This document shows positions 51,630 through 59,452 of a stretch of DNA of 64,000 nt, piece by piece. The translations under genes and the position numbers were made by a program. Under the pieces are notes generated by a model. The model was not told the origin of the DNA and ran no database searches. It saw only the letters and a program-made list of their open reading frames with translations. The DNA comes from CAZFVY01 sp964522665 (GTDB taxonomy: Bacteria > Verrucomicrobiota > Verrucomicrobiia > Limisphaerales > CAZFVY01). Numbering within the stretch: position 1 is the first letter of the stretch; each line of letters begins with the position of its first letter. The DNA lies in the NCBI GenBank assembly GCA_964522665.1, contig CAZFVY010000020.1, positions 1 to 64,000 of the forward strand. The letters run 5' to 3'.

Positions 51630-54470
51630 TCAGAAATGCGCGGTCAAGGCGAAGCGGGCCTGAATCGGCTCGACGGGATGAAAGTGGATCTGCATCACCG
51701 CGGGCGCGGTCGGCGTGATCCGCGATTCGTAGGCGTAATCGATGTCGTGGTCGCGGCGGTCGAGGAGGTTGAAAACGTCGGCGGAAAGCGACCAGGATTG
51801 GCTGAGCTTGTAGCCGACGCCAAGATTCAAAAGCACGGTTTCGCGGGAACGCAGGCTGTTGTTCGAGATCAGGGCGCGGGGACCGAAGTAGCGCAACCGC
51901 AAGCTCGTTGAGAAACCACGCAAGTCGTGAAAGGTGATCCCGGTGGCGAGTACTTGCTCGATCGCTTCGGGCACGCGCGTGCCGCCGTCCTGATCCGGCG
52001 ACGTGAAGCGGGCCGTGGAGGTGGCAAAGTCGAAATCAAACGTGAGCCATTTGGCGGGTGAATAATAATTGGCCCACTCGACGCCGTAACGATTGCTCGG
52101 CTGCGGCGTCGGAATGGTCTCGCCCGTGTCGCCCTCGAAAAGCAGTTCCGAATCGCTGTGGAGATACCACAACGAGACCGTGCTCTGCAGTTTGGGAACG
52201 GCCAGGGTGCGCAGCCCGATTTCAGCGCCCTTGGTTTGGATCAGGCCGTCCACCTTCGTGGCAGGACTCCCGTCGGGGTTGACGGTGGCGGTCGTCCCGC
52301 GGCCGTCGTTGCTGTGGAAACCGAATCCTCCCTGCACGTACACCTCGGTTTGCGCCCATGGCCCAAAGATCAGGCTCAGCTTGGGGCTGGGCAGGCCGTC
52401 GCTGGCCGCGCCGGAATTGCGGGGATCACTGCTGTTCACGCCGAAGAAAAACTCGTCGCCGCGGAGCGCCGCGACACTGCGAAACGTGTCGCTCCATTGA
52501 ACCTTATTTTCAAAATAGAGACCGAGGCTGGTCTGCGTGACGCGGTCCTGGCGCGTCACCGCGGGGAGCAGGCGGCCGTCGGCGGAATCGAGCTTCTCGA
52601 CGCGCTGGCGGTCCTCGGTCTGGAACAGGCCGTCGTCGATCCAATCGTTGCGGAGTTGCAGGCCGAACGCGCTTTCCACGTCGTGACTCCCCCAATGATT
52701 GAAAAGCGTATGACTGACGTTGACCCCGGCGACCCAGCGCCGGTCCGACTGCTCGAATTGATCGCCCCGCGCCGGGTCGGTAAGGAAGTAGGTGAAGTCG
52801 GAGAACAGATCGAGGTCGTAGTAGAAACCGTAGGCGATAACTTTCGTCGCGGAAGCGGCGTCCGCGCGATGCCACTCGGCTTGGAGACTGTAGCGCTGCG
52901 AATTCCCGCCATCAGTGTCGTTGAGCGAACCGAAAAATGGAATCAGACCGGTCGTCTCGGCGCTGGTGGCAACCTGATCGCTGGAGTTCCATTTTCCGTG
53001 GTAACCGCGCGCGCTGACGCTGAAGCCATTGGCGTCGTCACCCTGGCTATACGTCAGGAGGCCGTTGAATTTCTGATAATCATCGGGCCGGGTCCACGGG
53101 CCATCATCGTGATACGCCTCGGCGCCGTAGAGCAGGTTTCCCGAGCCGAGTTTGATTGAATCGGCCAAGACTCCGCGCGCGTAGCCGTACATGCCGCTTT
53201 CGATTCTTACGAGGCTTTCGGGTAGCGTCTTAAAAAACTCGAGTTGCGCGGCGCCGACGGAGGTGAAGTCACCGTTTTCCGCGTAGTAAACGCCCTTCTG
53301 ATAGTTGACCCGTTCGACCAATTCGGGAATGACGATGTTCATGTCCGAGTAACCCTGGCCGTGGGCGTGGGTGGGCAGGTTCAGCGGCATGCCGTCCAGA
53401 AACGTGGCGAAGTCGGTCCCGTGATCGAGGTTGAAGCCGCGCGAGAAATATTGGTTGGCTTTGCCGCCACCGGCGTGCTGCGTGATGATGACGCCCGGGA
53501 CAGCCTCGAGAACCTCCCCCGCGCGCATCGTGGGCCGCAATTGAAGTTGTTCGGCGCCGATCGTTCCCTGCGTGGCGGAATCAGCGACGCCGATCAAACT
53601 GTCCTGCCGTCCCGTCACGATCACGTCGGGCAAGCGGGTCGCCTGATCGTCGCCGATCGCGGGCGCGGGCGCGCCACCGGGCGCCGGGGCATTGGCCGCC
53701 TCCTGCGCGACGGCGGCGCCGCCGAGGAGGCAAAGCAGCGTCACGGTGGCCAGGCGCGCCGTGATCACTCCGACGCCGTGCAAGAGCGCGGTGGCGACGA
53801 TAAAACCGCACCCGAACGAGAGCACGCTCGCCGAACCGGGCATCTCGCGACCGTGCGCGTAACCGTGAAAGAAGGCGAAGAAGGCCACCACCAGCAGCGT
53901 TGGCCGCGGTTGAAATCTGACCCGGCGCAACACCAGAAACGCAAAGACGAAAACCGAAAGCAGAATCATCGATTCGGCCCCGGGCAGCTCGGCTCCCGTG
54001 GCGCCGATGATTCCGCCGAACGCCATCACCATCACGAAGGTCAACGGTATTTGCCAGCGGGCGCGCGCCCGCTGCTGCGCGGCCCAAACGCCGACCGCGA
54101 CCATCACCGCCAGGTGATCCCAGCCGTGCAACGGATGGTTGAAGCCGTCATGCCACCCGTTAAGGGACGCCCCGGCGGAATGGGCGTGGGCGAAGGGAGG
54201 AAGCAGGGCAAACAACCCGAGCAGGACGATTCGCAGACGCCGCCAGACCGGGAGACGAGCAACGGACGCCGGCGCGGAACTCGGCGGTGAAAGGAGCCGA
54301 TTGAAGAAGCGGTAACAGATGCCGATCGGGAAGCGGTGGGCTCGCTTCGAGACTAACGGCCAACAGGCGGCGGCCGCGCCCAAACCGAGAGGTCGGTTCG
54401 CCGCAGACGACGTTGCGCCCGCCCGGCGCGTAGGCCGGCCGGAATACCCTGCTCTCTCGATGCGATTCAC
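51630..54470 (-). CDS. HupE/UreJ metal-permease domain fused to TonB-dependent receptor
   Basis: One open frame of about 946 residues encodes two membrane proteins. First a HupE/UreJ nickel/cobalt permease-like part (about 77-255): signal helix LRIVLLGLFALLPPFAHAHS, GWHDGFNHPLHGWDHLAVMV (family HPxxGxDH motif), and the second metal motif FFAFFHGYAHGREMP. The last helix is ITARLATVTLLCLLGGAAVA. Then a TonB-dependent receptor: the plug from about 270 (LPDVIVTGRQDSLIGVADSA, RAGEVLEAVPGVIITQHAGG, NQYFSRGFNLDHG), and a 22-strand-type barrel ending in Phe (RFALTAHF). AVA-QEAANAPAPG after the last helix looks like a signal-peptidase site that could free the receptor. GTG 54470 is the only standard in-frame start near the signal helix; the frame stays open to 54695. 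A metal (Ni/Co) role is inferred. Confidence 0.8.
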   Translation of the reverse strand: MNRIERAGYSGRPTRRAGATSSAANRPLGLGAAAACWPLVSKRAHRFPIGICYRFFNRLLSPPSSAPASVARLPVWRRLRIVLLGLFALLPPFAHAHSAGASLNGWHDGFNHPLHGWDHLAVMVAVGVWAAQQRARARWQIPLTFVMVMAFGGIIGATGAELPGAESMILLSVFVFAFLVLRRVRFQPRPTLLVVAFFAFFHGYAHGREMPGSASVLSFGCGFIVATALLHGVGVITARLATVTLLCLLGGAAVAQEAANAPAPGGAPAPAIGDDQATRLPDVIVTGRQDSLIGVADSATQGTIGAEQLQLRPTMRAGEVLEAVPGVIITQHAGGGKANQYFSRGFNLDHGTDFATFLDGMPLNLPTHAHGQGYSDMNIVIPELVERVNYQKGVYYAENGDFTSVGAAQLEFFKTLPESLVRIESGMYGYARGVLADSIKLGSGNLLYGAEAYHDDGPWTRPDDYQKFNGLLTYSQGDDANGFSVSARGYHGKWNSSDQVATSAETTGLIPFFGSLNDTDGGNSQRYSLQAEWHRADAASATKVIAYGFYYDLDLFSDFTYFLTDPARGDQFEQSDRRWVAGVNVSHTLFNHWGSHDVESAFGLQLRNDWIDDGLFQTEDRQRVEKLDSADGRLLPAVTRQDRVTQTSLGLYFENKVQWSDTFRSVAALRGDEFFFGVNSSDPRNSGAASDGLPSPKLSLIFGPWAQTEVYVQGGFGFHSNDGRGTTATVNPDGSPATKVDGLIQTKGAEIGLRTLAVPKLQSTVSLWYLHSDSELLFEGDTGETIPTPQPSNRYGVEWANYYSPAKWLTFDFDFATSTARFTSPDQDGGTRVPEAIEQVLATGITFHDLRGFSTSLRLRYFGPRALISNNSLRSRETVLLNLGVGYKLSQSWSLSADVFNLLDRRDHDIDYAYESRITPTAPAVMQIHFHPVEPIQARFALTAHF

Positions 54471-54800
54471 TTTTTTGCTTCGCTTACTGCTTGGGCGGTG
54501 GGCAGGCGGCCAAAAGCCACCTGCGTTCAGACAGCTACGAGTTTTCACCCGCCATCGCCGCCACAGGTGGCTTACCCGCAAACGTGTATGGCTCGGCCGA
54601 ATTGGCGTCAACGAAAAGCCGACGCTGAGAAGCCGATTACGATTTCGGAACTGTCTCTGCCGGACGATACGTTTGCGGCGGCAAGATGGATGCATGGAAC
54701 CTCCGTCTCAAATGTGTCGCTGGGGCGCCACTTCGAGTTGTTGCTTCAATTGGCTGTGGGGGCTTGCGGCGCCAGGCCAATCGGTCCCTGCCCGACTGGC
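54471..54800. other. Leader region upstream of the HupE-TonB gene
   Basis: No gene supported. It holds a 10-bp inverted repeat AAGCCACCTG (54514-54523) / CAGGTGGCTT (54564-54573) with a 40-base centre, which would form a hairpin in the leader of the HupE-TonB mRNA or act as a binding site. No cobalamin- or nickel-riboswitch consensus was recognised. Confidence 0.45.
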
Positions 54801-55152
54801 AAATGGCGCTTTCTTGTGCTATAACGAATTGCAGCAGAATATCTTGAGTGGTAAGCGAGCGTCGGGAACGGTCGCTTTTCTCTGGCCGCGGCGCGCGCAA
54901 GCCAAGAACGCGCCGGGCGAGTGGTGGGGCGAGGCTCTGCTCCGCCTTCGCTCTCGCTCCGGCGCGACAAGCCATCGACCGCGCCGAAGCCATAGGCGTA
55001 GGCGGGCGAGCCGTGACGAGGGTCGGGACGTCCGCAACGCCGCACGGCCCCGAGACCAAGCTGGAGCGACGGCGTTTCGGCGAGCGCGAGCGTTGGTTCC
55101 CAAACCGGACCTCGCGCCACTTTTTCAGGGCTCGGCGGAGCCTCGCCCCACC
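54801..55152 (+). mobile_element. Non-autonomous repeat element, copy C (inverted relative to B)
   Basis: It begins AAATGGCGCTTTCTT facing the HupE-TonB gene, and continues through GGTCGCTTTTCTCTGG and CCAAGAACGCG. The palindromic outer part is 54923-55152 (arms GGTGGGGCGAGGCTCTGC and GGCTCGGCGGAGCCTCGCC). Relative to copy B it has an extra ~60 bases near the first arm (CTTCGCTCTCGCTCC to GGCGGGCGAGCC). The two copies lie in opposite orientation on either side of the receptor gene, with the same ends facing it. Confidence 0.72.
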
Positions 55153-55268
55153 CAGAAGCGCCAACAAGTCGAAGTCGCGCCCGGGTCGCCGGTTCCGGCG
55201 TTTTCGGCCTGTTCAATCGGGGGACGGTATCCTAAGGTTCCGTTTCGAATTCTAAGGTTTAAGGATTG

Positions 55269-56234
55269 ATGAAGGCAAATCTTGGTATCGTCGTCAGCGT
55301 CGTTGCCGCGCTGGCCTCCTGCCCCGCATTGCTCGGCGCGGACCCACCGGCGCCAGGACCGACCGCCGTTGTGGCCGCCGCCTCCGCGATCAAGCCGCTC
55401 AGCGCTCCGGGGTTGCAAAATCTCTTCCTCCTTAATGGCCGGATCTATTCGGGCGCCGCGCCCGACGGGGACGATGGGTTCGAGAGCCTGCGCAAATTGG
55501 GAATCAAAACGATCATCAGCGTGGATGGCTCGAAGCCGGACGTCACGGCGGCGCATCGGCATGGGTTGAGGTATATCCATATCCCGATCGGGTACGATGG
55601 CGCGTCACGCTCGAATACTCTGGCTTTGATCCGCGCGGCGCAGGTCACGCCGGGGCCGATATACGTGCATTGTCATCATGGCAAACATCGCGGCCCCGCC
55701 GCCGCGGCGCTCATTTGTGAAGGGACCGAAGGTTGGACGACGAGAGAGGGTTCCGCCTGGCTGGGCGTCGCGGGGACTTCGCCGGAATACCCGGGGCTTT
55801 TCAGGGGCGTGGCGACCTTCGAGATGCCGGACGCCGCGGCGCTGCAACGGATTTCGACGAATTTTCCGGAGCAGGTCGAAATCTCGAGTTTCGTGGACGC
55901 CATGGTCGCCATCGACGGGTATTGGGACAGCCTGAAGGCGGTGCAAAAGGCTGGCTACCGATCACCGGCGTCCCAACCCGACCTCGACCCGCCGCGGCAG
56001 GCGATGCTCTTGGTGGAAGGATTCCGGGAATTGGCGCGCGGCGACGAGGCGAAAGGCCGGGGCGACGAGTTCATCACGGGCTTGCGGAACGCGGAGGAAA
56101 CCGCCGGTCGTGTCCATGCGCTCCTCAAAGCGACCGGGAGTCCGGGCGTCGCGTTCGACCGCGGCGCGGCGGACAAAGTTTGGGAGGGGATGACGCAACG
56201 CTGCGCCGCGTGTCATAAGAAGTACCGGAATTGA
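55269..56234 (+). CDS. Secreted CX5R phosphatase fused to cytochrome c'-like haem site
   Basis: A 321-residue exported protein (signal about 1-23, MKANLGIVVSVVAALASCPA). Residues ~45-150 look like a dual-specificity/tyrosine phosphatase: NGRIYSGAAPDGDDGFESLR, GIKTIISVDGSKPDV, YIHIPIGYDG. The catalytic loop is HCHHGKHRGP (C135 to R141, HCX5R). The C-terminal half is helical with SSFVDAMVAIDGYWDSLKAV and ends in RCAACHKKYRN. This CxxCH at the very end (C312, C315, H316) is the haem site position of cytochrome c'/c556. So a phosphatase domain and a four-helix haem domain share one periplasmic polypeptide. The substrate is unknown; redox control of a phosphatase is a guess. ATG 55269; the codon before is TTG. 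Confidence 0.8.
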   Translation: MKANLGIVVSVVAALASCPALLGADPPAPGPTAVVAAASAIKPLSAPGLQNLFLLNGRIYSGAAPDGDDGFESLRKLGIKTIISVDGSKPDVTAAHRHGLRYIHIPIGYDGASRSNTLALIRAAQVTPGPIYVHCHHGKHRGPAAAALICEGTEGWTTREGSAWLGVAGTSPEYPGLFRGVATFEMPDAAALQRISTNFPEQVEISSFVDAMVAIDGYWDSLKAVQKAGYRSPASQPDLDPPRQAMLLVEGFRELARGDEAKGRGDEFITGLRNAEETAGRVHALLKATGSPGVAFDRGAADKVWEGMTQRCAACHKKYRN

Positions 56235-56392
56235 CTCCAAATCGGGCGCGCGGATTGTCCTGAACTCGCTGCTTCGTTCGTTGTAGCAGTGTGGCCGAGG
56301 CGGTGCGAAGCTGCCGACGCGCGATTTCGACGCGCCGCGGCAATCGGTCCGCCGCCGACCAATCCGATAATCATTAACCTGAGAACACTATT

Positions 56393-56755
56393 ATGAGTAA
56401 CGATTCCAAAACCTTCATGTTCATTCTCCGTGGCGGCGCTTCACCCGAGGACTTAACGCCAGAGCAGCGGCAGCAGTTGATCAAAAAATATACCGACTGG
56501 ATGGGTCAATTGGGCAGCCGCGGCCAATTGAAGGGGGGCGAACCGCTGGAGGACGAGGGCAAAGTGCTGTCCGGCAAAGGCGGCAAAGTAATCACGGATG
56601 GCCCCTTCGCCGAGGTCAAGGAGCAGGTCGGCGGCTATTTTATGATCCTCGCCAAGGATTTGAACGAAGCCGCCGAAATCGCCCGCGGCTGCCCGATCTT
56701 CGAGAACGGAGGGACGATCGAAGTCCGACCGATCCAAGTCATGCCTGGGATGTAG
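56393..56755 (+). CDS. YCII-related (DGPF) domain protein
   Basis: A 120-residue cytoplasmic protein of the YCII/DGPF family (MFILRGGA at the start, then WMGQLGSRGQLKGGEPL, ITDGPFAEVKEQVGGYFMIL, and EAAEIARGCPIFENGGTIEV). The DGPF motif with the following KE-x-x-GG is diagnostic. Family members are often encoded beside ECF sigma factors in high-GC bacteria; no sigma gene is adjacent here. The biochemical role is not established. The AAC-CTGAGAACACTATT leader has no strong ribosome site. Confidence 0.92.
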   Translation: MSNDSKTFMFILRGGASPEDLTPEQRQQLIKKYTDWMGQLGSRGQLKGGEPLEDEGKVLSGKGGKVITDGPFAEVKEQVGGYFMILAKDLNEAAEIARGCPIFENGGTIEVRPIQVMPGM

Positions 56756-56860
56756 ATCTGGCGTCCGGTTGAACAGCGCTTGCGTTAGGGTCACACGCTC
56801 TGGCGCAGGCGACGTTCTACTGGAATAAAGCTTCTGGGCCGCGAAAGGTCGCGCCGCGGC

Positions 56861-57310
56861 CTACGAGATAACCCGCTGGACCCATTCGACGAAACTGGCC
56901 CAGTTGCTCACCAATCCGGCGGCTTGCGCCGCAGTCAGCGCCAACGCCCCAGCGGCGCCCACCGCCACGACCGCCAGCGCGACCTTCTCCCAGGCGCATT
57001 CGCCGGCCTCGCGCAACGCCTCGGCACCGCACAAGCGGGCCACACGCCGCGGCTCGGCCTTGGGAGCCAAAGCCGCGGCTGGCGCCGCGGACTCGACCCC
57101 CGCGCGAGTTTCCGGCTGCGAACGCCGCGCCAAAATGTCCCGGCACGGTTTGGTTGGCGGGGTGGCGGAGGTGGGGCGGTGGCCGCGGTTGGTGGTCGGC
57201 TGCTGGAGGAAAAGGGCCGCCGTCGGGCGGGGGTTGCGTTGAATCGGACTGGCAATTGGCTGGTTCATCGGATTCGCTTTCTCTTCGATCATCGTCATAC
57301 TCATCGTCAT
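56861..57310 (-). CDS. Small single-pass membrane protein, unknown
   Basis: About 149 residues from ATG 57310 (MTMSMTMIEEKANPMNQPIA); ATG 57292 and ATG 57268 are alternatives. The N-terminal ~80 residues are Pro/Arg/Thr-rich and probably disordered. A Cys-containing patch (RRVARLCGAEALREAGECAW) follows, and one strong membrane helix (VALAVVAVGAAGALALTAAQ) ends the protein with GLVSNWASFVEWVQRVIS. No family is recognised. It is divergent from the CGNR regulator across the operator-like repeat, so it may be regulated by that protein. It could also be spurious, given the extreme composition. Confidence 0.5.
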   Translation of the reverse strand: MTMSMTMIEEKANPMNQPIASPIQRNPRPTAALFLQQPTTNRGHRPTSATPPTKPCRDILARRSQPETRAGVESAAPAAALAPKAEPRRVARLCGAEALREAGECAWEKVALAVVAVGAAGALALTAAQAAGLVSNWASFVEWVQRVIS

Positions 57311-57435
57311 GTTGTTAGGAGACAATCCGCGCCCGATTTGTTTCAAAAATCGATCGCCTCGAATTCGTCGAGATAAAAGACGCCGACCAAACCGCCACCT
57401 CCGTCTCCGGCGCGCGTCATTCCGATTCCGCGAAA

Positions 57436-57514
57436 GTAACTTTCTAAATCTCATTTTGAAGGTTACAAATGACGAACTGCGCGTAACTTGTCAACACCTA
57501 TTTTGACGGTTACA
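57436..57514. promoter_or_regulatory. Two-copy 47-bp operator-like repeat
   Basis: Units 57436-57467 and 57483-57514 are exactly 47 bases apart and match at about 24 of 32 positions. Each is itself an imperfect dyad: GTAACTT...TTTTGAAGGTTAC and GTAACTTGTCAA...TTTTGACGGTTAC, with 25 bases between the GTAAC and GGTTAC half-sites. The repeat ends 30 bases before the CGNR regulator ATG and lies ~126 bases before the divergent small membrane protein. It is likely a binding site of the regulator or of another factor. Confidence 0.6.
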
Positions 57515-57543
57515 CTGAAGACGTGCTAGTTGATGCGCCCAGC

Positions 57544-58167
57544 ATGAATCCAAGCCCGTTCGAATTGATCGCGGGAGAACTCTGCCTGGAATTGGCGAAC
57601 ACCGTGGGCGGGACCCGCAGCGGAGTAGCGCGCGAGAAATTGCCGACTTACGCCGAAGCGCTGGAGTGGGCCGGGCAGGCGGGGCTGTTGCTCGACCGGC
57701 AAAAGGAGGCGCTGGCGGCGGAAGCCAGGCGCCATCCCTCAGCCGCCGCCGCGGTCCATCGGCGCGCGCTCGTGTTGCGCGAGGCGATCTTTGAGATTTT
57801 CGCGGCGATCGCGCGAGGCCAGGCGCCGGCGGCGGAGCGGCTGTCGGAATTGAACGCCGAGTTGGGCGTGGCGCTGGCGCATTCGTGCGTGGCGCCTCAG
57901 CACGGATGCTTCACCTGGATTTGGGTGGCCGAGGGGGTGGAGCTTGATTGCGTGCTCTGGCCGGTCGCGAAATCGGCGGCCGACCTGCTGACGAACGCGA
58001 GCCGGCTGGCGCGCGTGCGCGAGTGTTGCAGTGAAACCTGCGGATGGTTGTTCCTGGACACCACGAAGAACCGCAGCCGCTGCTGGTGCGAAATGAAGAG
58101 TTGCGGGAACGCGGCCAAAGTCCGCCGCTTCCGCCAGCGCCGGCGGGCGGAGCCGTCGGGCGGCTAG
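57544..58167 (+). CDS. CGNR zinc-finger transcriptional regulator (ABATE domain)
   Basis: About 207 residues from ATG 57544 (MNPSPFELIAGELCLELANT); the GTG seven codons earlier is less likely. The N-terminal ABATE domain carries FELIAGELCLELANTVGGT. The C-terminal zinc-finger is ARVRECCSETCGWLFLDTT with KNRSRCWCEMKSCGNAAKVR; the four ligand cysteines and the naming CGNR string are all intact, followed by FRQRRRAEP. These are predicted stress-linked transcriptional regulators. The operator-like repeat directly upstream suggests autoregulation. Confidence 0.9.
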   Translation: MNPSPFELIAGELCLELANTVGGTRSGVAREKLPTYAEALEWAGQAGLLLDRQKEALAAEARRHPSAAAAVHRRALVLREAIFEIFAAIARGQAPAAERLSELNAELGVALAHSCVAPQHGCFTWIWVAEGVELDCVLWPVAKSAADLLTNASRLARVRECCSETCGWLFLDTTKNRSRCWCEMKSCGNAAKVRRFRQRRRAEPSGG

Positions 58168-58460
58168 TGTAGTGTCTCATAAATAACTGGTCATTCGCGG
58201 CCAGAGATTTTTGGCGCCAGCGAGGCGCAAGCGACGAGTATATCCACGCGGATCTATAAGGAGGGAGCAACGAAGCCGGCGTCAAAAGGACGGCCGCCCT
58301 TCGGGTTGCGCCGCAGCCGGCCGGATCATCCATAACCCCCCATATAAGACGTTAAACCGAATCCTTGGACGCTGCCGAAGCGGAGGAACCAAGTTCAGCG
58401 AGCGGGGTGAAAAGATCAGGCGCCACCCGATCACCCCGCGTCGAACTAGGCCACGGAGGA

Positions 58461-58892
58461 TCAGTCGGCGAAGGGATTTTTCCATTTCAATCCACGAAAC
58501 CGGGCAAAATCGCCATCGGCGGAATATAGAATCCCGTCGTGCTCCACCGCTAGCGCCGCCAAATGCGCATCGGAAACTAAGTTCCCGACGGCTCCGCCCT
58601 GGCGAAGTAGTTTCTGAAATAATGTCCAGTGCTGCTCGGTAGGTTGAACAATTCGGACGCAGGGCTGTTCCAACCAGCTCTGCACCCGGTCAATCGCTTC
58701 GGTCATCGTCAACGGGCGTTGGTGGATGCGAGCGTTGGTGCCAATCCGAATAAACGCCGACAGGACGGGCCAACATAGCCCAACGACGGCGTTGCCACTC
58801 AGTTGGAGATCCCACCAGGCGCGAGCAGGCTCGTGCCGCTCGGACAAATCATTCTCCGCGTAGAGGAGAAGATTGGCGTCCACCAGAATCAC
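58461..58892 (-). CDS. vapC: VapC-type PIN-domain toxin
   Basis: A 143-residue PIN-domain ribonuclease. Metal-binding acids are visible: MILVDANLLLY (D5), the mid Asp/Glu region (ERHEPARAWWDLQLSGNAVV), VGNLVSDAHLAALAVEHDGI (SDAHLAA), and ILYSADGDFARFRGL (DGDF). VapC toxins cut tRNA or rRNA sites. The gene starts by overlapping the last codon of the antitoxin gene (ATGA, four bases). Together they form a VapBC module that is probably autoregulated. Confidence 0.92.
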   Translation of the reverse strand: MILVDANLLLYAENDLSERHEPARAWWDLQLSGNAVVGLCWPVLSAFIRIGTNARIHQRPLTMTEAIDRVQSWLEQPCVRIVQPTEQHWTLFQKLLRQGGAVGNLVSDAHLAALAVEHDGILYSADGDFARFRGLKWKNPFAD

Positions 58893-59134
58893 GAGTGATT
58901 CTCGCCTTCCGCGCTCGCGAGCAATTCGGCAATATTATCGTAGCTCAATCCTCGCCGAAGTCCCATCGAATGCGGAACGGTCCGATACGGCTTGGTCGCC
59001 GGCGGCTTCAGCATCTCCTCCAGCCCGATGCGTAGCGCGTCGTTGATGATTTCTTTGAACGGCTTTCCAAGTTTCGCGGCGCCGCGCTTGGCCTTCGCCG
59101 CCACGTCTGGATTTAGCGTCAAGGTGGTTCTCAT
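58889..59134 (-). CDS. vapB: VapB-type antitoxin
   Basis: An 81-residue protein. It begins MRTTLTLNPDVAAKAKRGAA with FKEIINDALRIGLEEMLKPP, a ribbon-helix-helix DNA-binding domain. A short C-terminal toxin-neutralising stretch (LSYDNIAELLASAEGENHS) follows. It is four bases overlapped with the PIN toxin. The TGATGT/ATCATGATGTATGAG region just upstream (59140-59156) has small repeats that could be its operator. Confidence 0.9.
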   Translation of the reverse strand: MRTTLTLNPDVAAKAKRGAAKLGKPFKEIINDALRIGLEEMLKPPATKPYRTVPHSMGLRRGLSYDNIAELLASAEGENHS

Positions 59135-59434
59135 TAAAGCATCATGATGTATGAGTCCCGGTTGTCAAGGCGCCACCGCGCTCGACCAGCCGAGCGAGTC
59201 GGCGCCCCGAATCAACGGGTGTCGGCACGCAACGAAGAGTTCTCTTCTCGCCGTTGGCCGTCCCAACCAATCTGCGCTGGTGAGCTCAATTCTGAGCAAT
59301 TTAGTTTCTACAGCTCCTATTGGTGACGCTGATTGTTCTACGCCGCTCGCGCACGCTCGGGCGAGCGAGCCGCCGCAACGCGAAGGCATTACCGCGAGGC
59401 GACTGCGCTTCCCTTTGTCAATCGCTACACCAAC
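59135..59434. other. Gap, no gene
   Basis: 300 bases between two minus-strand genes. The VapBC promoter should be near 59140-59200. Nothing else is clear. Confidence 0.4.
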
Positions 59435-59452
59435 CCAAAAAGCCGCCGGCTT
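59435..59452 (-). terminator. Short terminator after the prepilin-like gene
   Basis: On the minus strand: AAGCC, loop GGC, GGCTT, then a T-run (TTTTTGGG). The stem is only 5 bp, so efficiency is doubtful. Confidence 0.35.

Noticed and set aside
54471..54800. Cobalamin riboswitch ahead of the TonB receptor
   Set aside because: No match to the B12-box consensus was seen; only a simple inverted repeat is present.
51029..55152. Classical composite transposon
   Set aside because: No transposase gene in or beside either element, so only a non-autonomous element can be claimed.
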